Shown in pieces: positions 34,063 to 45,490 of a stretch of 64,000 bases of DNA. Made by a program: the position numbers and the translations under genes. This DNA is from Pogostemon cablin. Its lineage: Eukaryota > Streptophyta > Magnoliopsida > Lamiales > Lamiaceae. Where the stretch lies: NCBI GenBank assembly GCA_023678885.1, contig CM042993.1:3866501-3930500 (forward strand), written 5' to 3'. The notes beneath the pieces were generated by a model, which was not told where the DNA came from, made no database searches, and saw only the letters and a program-made list of their open reading frames with translations. The first letter of the stretch is position 1; every line of letters begins with the position of its first letter.

Positions 34063-34976
34063 GGAAGATTTTCATATTAAGTACAGATTTTAATATATTG
34101 TCTCAAAATAAGTCTCAATTTAACATTTATCTCAAATCAAGTTCTCATTTTTTGATTTTCTCAAATTAAGATTTACATTTATATAGATAGTCTCAATCCA
34201 AGACCAACTAACAGGATTATCAAACAGAGTCAAATACTTCTTCTCTTTCTTCTCAATGAACATGAACCCTAAATAAATACAATAAATTTCAAGCCATCAA
34301 ATTTCAGTTCTGTCATTTGATTTCGAATCAATCGTTCAACTCTCAGATGACCGATAATTTATTGATTTATATAAAAAATTTCTCATCTTCTTCTTTTCTT
34401 CGTGTTGAAACACATTCACTGAAGAATTAATAAACGATCATGAACAACTTAATTAATCCTCATTAATTTAATTTCATTAATTATGTAATCCGCATAAAAT
34501 GAACACAACTAACTTAAATCCTTATTTTTAAGTGTAGATGTCAACCATTGATACTTTAGAAAGAGAAAATATTTTGTTGTTATTTAAGAAAATTTAGCAG
34601 AAATCGAATACTCTTCCTACATTACCAATGATTCTTTTTACTATTGTTTGAGAAATTGAATTGGCAATAATAATTTTTTGAAGGCAATTTTCAAGATGCA
34701 AGGCTCGGTGGACTTCGATTTCCTATGTATTTCCCCTTCTCTTCTTTATTTGGTGAACGAGTTTTGCACTAAGTTAATGTGAAATAGAAGGAAGAAAAGA
34801 AATAGTTAATACTGTTTGATAATTTCGTTAGTTGGTCTTGAATTGAGACTTTATATATAAATGTAAATCTTAATTTGAGAAAAAAAAAAAGAGGTGCCTT
34901 AATTTGAGATGCGCGTTAAATTAAAACTTATTTTGAGACAATATTTTAAAATCAAACCTTAGCATGAAAATCTTTC
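34063..34976. mobile_element. Mutator-like non-autonomous element
   Basis: A 914-bp element with ends GGAAGATTTTCAT and (inverted) GAAAGATTTTCAT. The flanks ATATTTAAA (34054-34062) and GTATTTAAA (34977-34985) match at 8 of 9. Inverted similarity extends about 150 bp inwards, including a perfect ATATTGTCTCAAAATAAG pair (34095-34112, 34927-34944). The less AT-rich centre (about 34230-34780) shows no protein domain, so a captured host fragment is possible but unsupported. Confidence 0.75.
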
Positions 34977-34985
34977 GTATTTAAA

Positions 34986-36914
34986 TGTTTAATTCATTAT
35001 ACTAACTATCTTTCTTTCTTGCATCACCCCCACCCCCGCGTAATATATAGTTATACAGGGATTATAAAGAAATAATTAATGTGGTAAGAGTTTGTTTAGG
35101 AATTAGGACCACTAAGCATGGATTAAACTTTAAAGCCACTGACCGACGAATTAGGCGCCGAAACCGGATTCCCTTGAGATTAACAAATTATTTAACATGC
35201 AATTACTATGAAAAAATATAATATTTTAAATAAAAAATAAATCCATTAATCATAAAAGAGTAGTAGTATATAATAAATTATTGCATGAATAATTTAAAGT
35301 ATAATAAATAGTGGTACATTTTTTATTAAAAATGATAATATTAATAATAAAAGTAATAATTAATTAAAAAAATTAAAATGATATCATCGTATGACAATTT
35401 CATACCATTCTTTGCTTTTACTTTAAGTGATATTTATTTTTAGATTTTGTGGAGTTTGTAAACTATATAAACTTTATTTGCCTCAAACCCTCACCGTTGG
35501 CCAACCCTAATTCTTTATCACCGTTTCTTCCACTATTCTTTTTATTAAATAATCCAAAAGGTCAATAGAAATTGGTCATTAAATTTTATTTTATTTTTAT
35601 TAAATATATAGAATAACAAGGTGAAGTGTTATCTAAACGGAGGTAGTGTTTGAGCGTGAATAAGCGTTCAGATTGGACCAGTGGATAAATGAGTGAATTG
35701 CATATGAACTAGATTTTTATCACATACAATTTTAAACTCATTACATGACAATTTCACACAATAGTTAATTGTCTATAATCGGTACACGAATTTCATGCAC
35801 GAACCATGTATTGATTCAATATAATATGATCTATAAACTCAATAGAAAGTCATATTTTATTTAATTTTTTCTTGCCAACATGAGATGGAAGGAAGGTAGA
35901 ATCTTTATAGTTGGTGTAATATTGACCCAATACGTGCACAAGAAGATCTTTTGAACATGCAAAGTTAGTATTTAGTATTATTAAATACAAACCAAAGTAC
36001 ATGTGATTTATAAATATGCAAGAATCTCATACTTTTTCGTGGCGTGAAGAAATTATGGTCCGAATAATAGTATTTTCAAAAGCTTTTGTTTGATTATATT
36101 TGTCATTCTAATTATATTCTCTCGATGTCTTTCGGTTCACATCGTGGTAAGAACCTTCGAAACCATTTCCTACAAATTAATTACAAGAATAATTAGGGAT
36201 CAAATACATACTATTAATCTTGCGAGGGGAGCATAACTATTATAAACTATTTTATGAATAATTTTTAGTATAAATAAAAAGTGATAATATATCAATAAAA
36301 CTATTTTATGAATAATTTGTAGTATAAATAAAAAGTGATAATATATTTATTAATAAATGGTAATTAATTAATAAAATATAAAAATAGTCTGTCTTAAGAC
36401 TGTTCATATAATTAATGTTTGGAGGTATCTTGGGCCACATGCTGTAAAACTTGTACATATATGACAAAATATAACCACTTAATCTTGTTGTATAAGTACA
36501 TCCTAATTTTATTGAAGTTGGTCTCTAATACATAAAAAGTTAGATTAATAAACTTTATTCTTTTAAATCAAAAATATTATTCATATTAGCATAAATAAAT
36601 ATAAAAAAATTACAGTATAGTATTAGAAATATGACTATGATTAATATTTTTATTAAGAAAGAATAATAGTTTATAAATCTAATATATATATATATACTGA
36701 GGCATACGGGTGCAAGAAATAATCACTTCAAATCCTATGATGTTTCACTCAGTGTTTCATAATTTGTCTTTTATTAAAATACTATATTCTAATTAATGAC
36801 TAATAAACCCTTGTATACATGAAGATAATTAAAACATTGATCATAATCACACGCGTCAATTATATAATACGTGGAATATGAGATAAAATATCATTGTGAA
36901 ATAGATGATGTCAT
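34986..36914. other. AT-rich spacer with MITE-like words
   Basis: No gene. 36247-36350 holds a tandem duplication of about 50 bp (ACTATTTTATGAATAATTT onward, AAAAAGTGATAATATA). 35220-35400 contains similar GTGATAAT words, both resembling interiors of the GTGAGACGG MITE family. Confidence 0.45.
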
Positions 36915-36917
36915 TTG

Positions 36918-37339
36918 CACTACAAAAAAATTATTTTTTACTAACGGAATATTCCGTTGGTAAAAGCGCCTTAGTTCCATTGTTAAATTGGTTTACCAAC
37001 GGATTAACAATGAAATTAGTTGGTAAAGTGGTGGATGGTAAATTTTTAACAACGAAAAATCAATTTCGTTGATAAATAATTTTGTTGATAATCCGTTGCT
37101 AAATAATTCCGTTGTAGTGTTGCTAAAAAATATCAATTCCGTTGATAAATAATTCCGTTGGTAATCCGTTGCTAAAAATTCCGTTGGTAATTTATATAAA
37201 GATTTCCTTGGTAATCCGTTGGTAAAATATAGAGTAAATCCGTTGGCATTCAATTGCTAATAGAAAAAATGTCATTTTGGTTGCTAATCCATTAATAATT
37301 ACCAACGGATTGAATTTCGTTGCTAAATTTTTTTTAGTG
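36918..37339. mobile_element. CACTA-type MITE, CCGTTGGTAA family
   Basis: A 422-bp element with ends CACTACAAAAAAATT and ATTTTTTTTAGTG and a perfect TTG TSD (36915-36917, 37340-37342). The interior is a series of AATTCCGTTGGTAAT units in both orientations. The minus-strand open frame 36993-37253 reads through these units and is not a gene. Confidence 0.85.
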
Positions 37340-37342
37340 TTG

Positions 37343-37610
37343 TCTAATAACGTATCACAATGACTTGAGAATGTGCAATGTTATATACAATCATTTAATT
37401 TTCGATTATAAATATTAATTTCTTTTGGTTTGAATCAAATAATACTACATTTTTAGTTTTTTTTTTAAGTATTGAATGAACTTTTTTCAACGGAGTTAGC
37501 TTAGATTTCGAAAAGGTAATTTAAAATTTAAAACAAGTTTGGTTTATATATAACAAGTTTGAATTTGGTTCTAGCTCTGACAAAGTTAGGCTGATGAGTT
37601 TTAATTGTGG

Positions 37611-37642
<32 letters not shown>

Positions 37643-37694
37643 TATAGTATAATTTTGGATTAAAAAAAACTGAAATGTGTATGATCTATCAACA
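37343..37694. other. AT-rich spacer
   Basis: Nothing recognisable apart from an A run and a short TA array near 37612-37647. Confidence 0.5.
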
Positions 37695-37697
37695 TAC

Positions 37698-38736
37698 CAC
37701 TACAAAAAAAGCTTTCATTAGAGACCAAAATTAGAGACGGCATGATAGCCGTCTCTATTTGAAACGGATTTTGAGACGATTTTTAGAATTAGAGACGGCA
37801 TTCTCGTTGACTATTGGTCAACAATAACAAATTTTACATTGAGACGGTATTAGAAACGGTTTCTCATTGAAACGGTATTAGAGACCGTTTTTTCTGTCAT
37901 AATTAGAGACGGTTTCTTGTCGTCTCTAATTTGAGACGGTATTAGAGACGATTTTAAATTGTGACGGTATTAGAAATGATTTTCTTCCGTCTCAAATAGA
38001 AACGGAGTTTTTCCGTCTCTATTTGAGACGGTTTTAGAGACGGAATGTGTCGGCAGGCTAGTGAACCGGATCGTGTAATTTTGAGACGATTTCTGACTGT
38101 TTCAATTATTGAGACGGATGCAAACCGTCTCAATTTGAGACGGATGCAAACCGTCTCAATTTGAGACGTTTTTAGAGATTATTTTAAGTTGAAATGGTAT
38201 TAGAGATAGTTTAATGTCGTCTCAAATTAGAGACGGTTTTTTGCCGTATCAAACTAGAGATGGTTTATATTTGAGATTGTATTTGAGACGTTTTTCTTTC
38301 GTCTCAATTAGAGACGGCTTTTAGCCATCTCTAAAGCCCTCTCTAACCATTAAATTTACTAAAATTAATGAATAGAAAGTCAAATAAGTTTATGTATACA
38401 TATATAGTGTGATGGATACATAATAAGAACAACTTCTAGCAAAGTTGGTATACATGATGCTCATGGGCTCCCAATGCCTACAGGTCCGGGTTCGAATCCT
38501 CTTCAAGGCTTGAAATTACAATATTCTTATAAATAAATTAAAAATAAATTAAAAAATTTGGCTAAAAAAAGATGATGTTAGCCTGGTGGTCTCGAGCCTC
38601 AGTTGGGGGCATGGTAACCATTTCAAATACCGTCTCTATTCTAGCTACGCAAAAATTGTAGACGGCCATAAAACCATCTCAAAAGTCGTCTCAAACCATT
38701 AAAAGCTGTATCTATTCAAGGTTTTTTTTTGTAGTG
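37698..38736. mobile_element. CACTA-type element, GAGACGG family
   Basis: A 1039-bp element with ends CACTACAAAAAAAGC and GGTTTTTTTTTGTAGTG and a perfect TAC TSD (37695-37697, 38737-38739). Dozens of GAGACGGT and CCGTCTC words in both orientations fill the subterminal regions, as expected for transposase-binding arrays in EnSpm-type elements. No transposase is present. A tRNA-like insertion lies at about 38405-38620. Confidence 0.85.
38405..38620 (+). mobile_element. Probable SINE inside the CACTA element
   Basis: TAGCAAAGTTGG at 38437-38448 (A box-like) and GGTTCGAATCC at 38489-38499 (B box) are followed by an A-rich tail (AAATAAATTAAAAATAAATT). The segment interrupts the GAGACGG array. The TSD was not identified, so the borders are approximate. 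Confidence 0.55.
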
Positions 38737-38739
38737 TAC

Positions 38740-39265
38740 CCATTATGACCATGGATATTAGACGTGACATGAACTCTATTACTCCAAATCAACTTCACAC
38801 TTCAATTTTTCACTCATTAAAATAAAATTTGATTTTGATGTTATAAATACACCACGATTATCTACATAACATAATTAAATAACTAATAGTTTACCTTTAA
38901 TTCCTTCAAAATTAATCTTATATCTCTCAAATAAATTTTTAACTAAATAATATAATTAATTTATTTGTATTATTCCAGAACTAATTTTTCCCGAAAAATA
39001 GAACATATTATATTGTTAATGTAAAAATAAAAAATTATGCATGAACGAATTTGAGTATTGATTTTCAAATGGATTTCAAGATTTACGTCTATAAACATTG
39101 AAATTATATATGATATAAATTTTATTATATGATTCTCTCTTACATTTGAGTTGTATACCTGTATTTAAATATGTGCTATTTAACCTGAAACCTAATTGAA
39201 TTAAAATAGATTAATTATTACAGGTTTATTTTATACATTAACGTTTAACTACAAACTCGTTCTAC
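38740..39265. other. AT-rich spacer
   Basis: Nothing recognisable was found. Confidence 0.5.
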
Positions 39266-39280
39266 ATTAAATTCATTCAT

Positions 39281-39538
39281 ATGTCCCCATGGCAGCTCAA
39301 GTGGTAGAGGGAGGGTGGAAAGATCTTTCAGCTGAGCTTGATTGCTGCAGGGTGGGGTTTGAATCCTGTCTTTGGCATGAATTTGACTTCTTGCAAGCAC
39401 AAGTTTAACAGTGAACTCTCCCTATAAGCCACTTGAGGAACATCCTGCGATTTACCTCCTCCACCAATCCCCAGGGCAGGAACATCCTACGATTTACCTC
39501 CTCCACTAATTCCCAGGACAGAAACTGTGGGGGCCACC
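39281..39538 (+). mobile_element. tRNA-derived SINE, family S1
   Basis: A perfect 15-bp TSD ATTAAATTCATTCAT (39266-39280, 39539-39553) brackets a 258-bp element. Box A is GCAGCTCAAGTGG (39292-39304) and box B GGTTTGAATCC (39356-39366). An internal segment (GGAACATCCTGCGATTTACC) is repeated about 60 bp later. Same family as 30235-30497. Confidence 0.9.
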
Positions 39539-39553
39539 ATTAAATTCATTCAT

Positions 39554-40716
39554 TAGAGCAGCCTGCAGGTCTGAATTATCTGTCACTTTCAATGTACTTT
39601 TTTTTTCTATTATAAATCTTTGAATAAATTATACTTAGGAGATAATTAATGAAATCTATATCTTTCAGCATTAATTTTTTAAACAGAAAATTTTGATTTT
39701 TTTTAAAAAAATTACGTGTTATTTATATAGGAGTGAATGGAAAATGTAATTGAATGTGAAAGGCTGAAAGCTGTCCTTCATAATTAACTAGGGCAAGTCC
39801 ATTAAACTACACAAAGTCAGCGGAATAATTATGAAATGTAAAAAGTTTTAATTAGAATTAATATACTGTATTAATTACTAACAATAAACATATTTTTATA
39901 ATATTGCAAGTATACTCTTAACACGTTTTACTATAAAATTTGTGTAAAGAAAAAAATGTAATATGAATTGATTGTACATATATACTATAGATTATTTTTG
40001 TAATTAGTAATCCATAAGCTAAATAAATAAATATATAATCCCTAATATTAACATGAAATTTTTTATTTGCCATTTATCACAAAATGATTGACTAAACTGT
40101 ATGGGATTAGATAGGCAAAGAAATCAATTTTAGTAGCAATTAAGGAAATCACAATGACTTCTCATATGTGGACTAGTTTACCAAACTAAATAAATTATTA
40201 AGGTCTAGAATGATTTCTTTAAAATTTTACTCAATTTTTCTATAATATTTACTTGGGCGTAGTTATCATTTATATATATATTTATAACGTAGGTGATAAC
40301 ATTTTATAGTAAAAGTGATAATAATATTATTATTTTTTATAATAAAAGTGATATCATTTTAAAATTAAATTTTATCGCTTTCGTTATAAAATTTTACTCA
40401 ATTTTTCTATAATTTTACTCCAAACCAAAAATAACTATGTCCTATGCTTTACCTTTCACCCTTTCGTAGTTTTCACCAGGGGTAAAGAGGGACCTCGCAT
40501 TTACCTTCTTTTTTTTTTTTTTAACTGAGCATTTTTTCTGGGAAGAGAGCTTGTCTGTATCAGTAAGTACTTTCTGTCTTGACTCTTGAGATCGCAACTT
40601 TGGACTAACAATAAAGGATTTTTTTTTTTAACCCCATAATCCTTCAAATATATAAGGAAATTTGCAAAAATTATTAACTTAATTCAAAAAAAAGAAAAAG
40701 AAAAAAGACGTACTTA
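39554..40716. other. AT-rich spacer
   Basis: No gene. AAAGTGATAAT words near 40300-40380 suggest decayed MITE sequence, and T runs occur near 40508 and 40619. Confidence 0.45.
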
Positions 40717-40725
40717 GATTGAAAG

Positions 40726-40969
40726 GGTAGGTCTTGCGTGAGAAACCGTCTCGCGTGAGACCATTTTACACGTTTTAAAATAATTATCACTTTCGCTATA
40801 AAATATTATCACTTTCTTTATAAAATATTATCACTTTTCATTTATACTACAGATTGTTCATGAAATAACATTATCACTTTTCATTGATTTAGTATCACTT
40901 TTCAGTATAAAAATTATCACTTTCTTATGTAAGCCCTTATGTGAGACGGTGTAACACAAGTCTTTGTCA
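40726..40969. mobile_element. Mutator-like MITE, GTGAGACGG family
   Basis: A 244-bp copy with left end GGTAGGTCTTGCGTGAG and right end CACAAGTCTTTGTCA. The flanks GATTGAAAG (40717-40725) and GGTTGAAAA (40970-40978) match at 7 of 9. ATTATCACTTT words fill the interior, inverted relative to 21085-21324. Confidence 0.7.
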
Positions 40970-40978
40970 GGTTGAAAA

Positions 40979-41235
40979 AAGATGCTAATTATGCTTGTTA
41001 TCTAAAAATTACTTATATTCTAATAAAATTATATCTTAATATTAAAATAAAGGAGAAAATAAGGTTAGTATACCTAAATATAACTTCAAACCCATAATGA
41101 TATTTTCATACTGTTGCTCCTCAAATGATTTTTTTTAATAATTTTTTTCTCGTGTAATTATCAATCGTTTATAAGAAAACATATTATTAAATTAGTAAGC
41201 AAATGTATAAAAGTTTATCGATTTATTTTCACCTC

Positions 41236-41288
<53 letters not shown>

Positions 41289-42960
41289 CATTATCCCGTT
41301 TTCTTATTATAAACTAAACGCACATCAATTTCATCCTTTTTTTTTTTTTTTTTTTAATTATTATTAATAGGAAGGATATAATATAGTCCACTAGCCTAGA
41401 ATCGTGATTTGTCCCAATAAAACATGATTTGATTCATGTGGAACCAATTATCTAAGGGGAAAAAGCAAGGTTATACTAATGTAGGGTTAAAAGTAACATG
41501 CCAATTGAATTACATTAGCACATAAATGATATGGATTCCAACATTTTATTTATTTTTTAAAAGTGACAATATATATTGTTAAAAGTTTATTTATTTATTT
41601 AAGATTATAATCATTATTAATTTTGATTCAATAAAAATCAAATATTAAGTTCTTTGAATTCCTTATTAGAAGTTAGAACATTATTTTAGTAAACTTAAAA
41701 GCTAAAAAGATAGTGCCCCATTCTATTAAGATGGGCTCGTTTTCGTTTTAATATATACCACAATATAAACATATTTTCTTATTTAATACTTCAATCGATG
41801 TGAATTTGTCAATATCTCTATTTGATAAAATTAGTTGTAAAATAAATACTCCAGTATTTAACTAGGAGAAAATATGCTTTTTCAAGAGGAGTAATAAACG
41901 TGTAGTCTTATACTTGGGAAAACAATGCATGACCAAGAGAATTCACAAGATCTAGATAATTACATTCAAATTTACTTTAAAACTTATAACTCATACCATA
42001 ACTTACTTTACACTTTATTACATGCAAAACATTAATAAAATTAGTTAGAAAAAACTTCATGTATGAGGAATAAAAAGCATATTGATAAATTTACTATTCC
42101 CTCATCTTTAGTCATCTATATGATGACGAGATACCATCTTTCTATTTTGGGAAATTGATTTAAAGGTTACACATGACTCAACATTTTTACTAATAAAATT
42201 ATTTACTACACATTAATTAATAATACTCTTTAATTTAAGTACGAAATGCAAATGATATTCTTAAGAGCGGGGTCGTATGTGGAGTACTTAAAAAAAGAAG
42301 AGCAAAATTATAGAGATGTAAAGGGAGCATATTAAAAAAAAGGCAGATGGTTTTGACCCATTGGCGAGTTGTTTGGGTGGTTGTTTTTATTGGCGACCCC
42401 TCCAAAATTTAGGGACCATTTACTATGTTTGGGAAGTTCATATATTTATATGTGGGTTTTAATGGGTGTCTGCTATTCTTCAATCTGGTTTCGGATCCTT
42501 TTTAGGCAACTCACTAATCAGAATGCAGTACCCGATTCAATGGGTGGGGTCTTGCAACTTGCAACCCATTTTTATATTTTTTTTTAAAGAATCTCCTAAT
42601 TATTTATTAACTATCCATTTTTATAATACTCCTATAATACACACTAATAATTTATGTTGTGTTGTGGAATGGAATCCATGATCTACTCTAATATCTCTAC
42701 ATCCCAAATCATTCTTTTATTTCTCTTTTTATAAACATGCATCTTGCAAGAATTTTTTTTTAAAAAAAAATCTTTTCGTACCACTACACCTTTCATCCCT
42801 TTAACATCATTTTATTTAACAACTTCAAAAGTTATTTTAATTTAAATTATTCACTCATTTTTAACACATATAACATTACTTCATATATTTTTATTAGTTA
42901 AAAATATAACAATACTCCTTGAGGTCAACAAATTTGATGAAGAAAAACAACCTTCATCAA
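40979..42960. other. AT-rich spacer with a TA microsatellite
   Basis: No gene. A TA array lies at 41238-41287 and a T run at 41339-41355. The two overlapping open frames at 42369-42681 show no protein features. About 42780-42973 (TTTCATCCCTTT to AATGAAGGGAGTA) may be a decayed Stowaway-like MITE adjoining the TPP promoter. Confidence 0.45.
41238..41287. repeat. TA dinucleotide microsatellite
   Basis: About 50 bp of AT repeats. Confidence 0.95.
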
Positions 42961-43006
42961 CAATGAAGGGAGTATAATTTTATAATATTGCAAGGGTTCG
43001 TTGTCA

Positions 43007-43177
43007 CACGTGGCTGGCGGTGGTGGTGGTTGCTGACGGCGGCGAAAGGTGGCAGATAGATACCCGGCCGCGTCGTGAAGAGAGGGGTTTATGAAGTGGG
43101 GTCCGCGGACGTGGGTCCCATTGGGGGCGATTGGTGGGGTGTTTCTGTCTTTTTGCGCTCTGCTACAACTATAAAAC
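43007..43177 (+). promoter_or_regulatory. TPP promoter: G-box and TATA box
   Basis: A perfect G-box CACGTG lies at 43007-43012 and TATAAAAC at 43170-43177, within a GC-rich patch (about 43000-43145) that stands out from the AT-rich surroundings. Transcription probably starts near 43200, giving a CT- and CA-rich leader of about 230 nt with no upstream ATG. G-boxes are bound by bZIP/bHLH factors; which acts here is unknown. Confidence 0.55.
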
Positions 43178-43429
43178 TAGTAAACTACCCTTAAATCTCT
43201 CACACACAACACACTCTTTCCCCTCTCCCTCCCTCTCCTTTTGTCTTCTTTCTTTGTTTCAGCTTTTCGCAGATCTTTTGTTTCTGCGAGTGGCCTAAAA
43301 TTTGTCCTGAAATTACCCTCTTCCTTCAATTTTCTCCCCCATTTGTTAACAAGCAAAAAAACAGAGTCTGTTTTTTTGACCACCGCCACAAAACACACAC
43401 ACACTCAATTCTCTCACACATTCTCTAAA

Positions 43430-45490
43430 ATGACCAAGCAGAATATGGAGCTATCCGGGTCGGGTCTCTTCACTCCGGCGGCGCAACGGCCGCCGGCGGC
43501 GCCCGGGACGTACTTCACCATTTCGCAGAAGAAGCTTTTGCAGAATCTGGACATCAATAATGGTGGGAGAATGAACACGTGGCTGGATTCCATGAGAGCT
43601 TCTTCCCCCACTCACATCAAAGCCCCACCACTCTCCGATGATCAGAATTCCTGGATAGTAAGCTCCGCCACCCCACCCCACCACACCACACACACACGTG
43701 TGTGTGTGCGCGTGTTGCTTTATATGTATTAGTAAGAAAGAAATTCTTCCATGTTGATTGTCGGTTAGTTGGAAAATGACAAGTGGGAATATTTTTGTAT
43801 GAAACAGCTGCGCCATCCGTCTGCACTGGATATGTTCGACGAAATTACGAATGCTTCAAAGGGAAAGCAGATAGTCATGTTTTTGGACTACGATGGCACC
43901 CTTTCTCCCATAGTGGAAGATCCCGATCGAGCCTTCATGTCCGAAGCTGTAAGTAGAACTCTCTCACACACACGCAGAGTACACGTGTTTGTGTGTGTAG
44001 GAATCACATTCATATATATAAGTATGATTGCTTGTTTTGCAGATGAGAGCAACAGTGAGAAAACTTGCTAGATATTTCCCCACTGCTATTGTGAGTGGAA
44101 GATGCAGAGACAAGGTACAATCATTACTTTGTTTTAAAACTGCATGAATTCTTAATTCCCACTTTTAATTCAAGTACTCACACTCTTTTCTGTATCTATA
44201 TAATATATATATATACAGGTCTACAGTTTTGTGCGTTTAGCAGAGCTGTATTATGCTGGAAGCCATGGTATGGACATAAAAGGCCCATCAAAAGGTTACA
44301 AGAAAGTGAGCTCTCTCTCTCTCTCACACACATACACACTCTTTCTCTCTCATATATTTCTCTAATCATATCTCTGTCCTCCATGCAAATCTTCTAAACT
44401 TGTTAATTTCATCAGAGTACTCAAGCTGTTCTTTTCCAGCCAGCCAGTGAATTTCTACCCATGATTGATGAAGTAAGAAATTTCCTCATTCTTTTAATAT
44501 AAAAACCATTTCTTTTCAAGATTACAATCATAGTAATTTGACATGAATATTTGGAAAATTTAAGGTTTATAAAGCCCTGTTGGAGGCTACAAAATCAACT
44601 CCTGGTGCTAGAGTGGAGAACAACAAATTCTGCTGCTCTGTACATTTCCGCTGTGTTGATGAGAGGGTATGTATGGAATATTAATTCTTTGTCTGAAAAT
44701 TTAGTAATCCATGAGAAGGAAAAACACTGATTTGATAATTAAATTTGTAGAAATGGAGTGAACTGTTGAAGCAAGTTGGATCAGTGGTTGAAGGGTATCC
44801 AAACCTCCGATTGACTCAAGGAAGAAAGGTGTGTGAGATTCATTTGCTTTATTCTCTCTCTTTCTCTATCTCTTCTGATTTTCCATGGTTGTAATAAGTT
44901 TACAAATCTTGATTTGATTGACACGCTTTAATGGATTGTACATTGATGCTGAAATAATGCAGGTGTTAGAAATACGTCCTACTATTAAGTGGGACAAAGG
45001 GAAGGCTCTTGAATTCTTGCTAGAATCACTTGGTGAGTTAATAAATGGAGTAGTCATAATTAATTCACAATTATTCCATTTGATTTGAATGATCACTAAT
45101 TTGAACCCATGTTTTGATTATTACAGGGTATGCCAATTGTGCTGATGTTTTCCCCGTTTACATTGGTGATGATAAAACCGATGAAGATGCTTTCAAGGTT
45201 TTTTTTTTTCTTTCTTTAAAACATCGGTATTCAATCCGTAAACCATGATATAGAACTTAACATTGGATTGTTTGCTTTTGATGGTTTAGGTGCTACGCGA
45301 AAGAGGTCAAGGGTTCGGAATCCTCGTCTCGAAGACTCCAAAAGACACGAACGCATCGTATTCGTTGCAAGAACCTTCGGAGGTGATGACATTCTTGAGG
45401 CGATTGGTGGGGTGGAAACGAATGTCGTTAAGACGTCAGTTTAGGATGAGAAGACGAGTTGAAGAGATTAAAATGTCGTTGCCAAATTAA
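43430..45490 (+). CDS. TPP: Trehalose-6-phosphate phosphatase, ten exons
   Basis: Exons: 43430-43657, 43808-43948, 44043-44114, 44219-44305, 44416-44472, 44565-44666, 44751-44828, 44963-45032, 45127-45197, 45290-45490. All introns are GT-AG and the joined frame is open for 368 residues, normal for plant TPPs. The enzyme hydrolyses trehalose-6-phosphate to trehalose and phosphate, lowering a sugar signal that restrains SnRK1 kinase. HAD motifs are complete: DYDGT with nucleophile D103 and acid/base D105, SGR at 141-143, K264/K267 in TIKWDKGK, and GDDKTDED at 292-299. Most plant TPPs have GDDRTDED, so K295 is a conservative change. The MTKQN start at the only ATG of the leader is typical. The C terminus (after WKRMSL) is a basic tail rich in Arg. 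No transit peptide is obvious. The paralogue class (A to J) cannot be assigned. Confidence 0.95.
43679..43713 (+). repeat. CA/GT palindromic microsatellite in TPP intron 1
   Basis: A CACACACACA run turns directly into GTGTGTGTGT and GCGCGTG about 20 bp inside intron 1. It can fold back on itself near the 5' splice site. Confidence 0.75.

Noticed and set aside
36993..37253. 86-codon minus-strand frame
   Set aside because: It is a translation of the repeated CCGTTGGTAA units of the CACTA MITE.
38430..38510. Functional tRNA gene
   Set aside because: A and B boxes are present but no 7-bp acceptor stem can be formed, and an A-rich tail follows; a SINE fits better.
43241..43429. In-frame extension of TPP exon 1 upstream of 43430
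   Set aside because: The extension begins at a TTG and has no ATG; the ATG at 43430 gives the conserved MTKQN start and is the first ATG of the leader.
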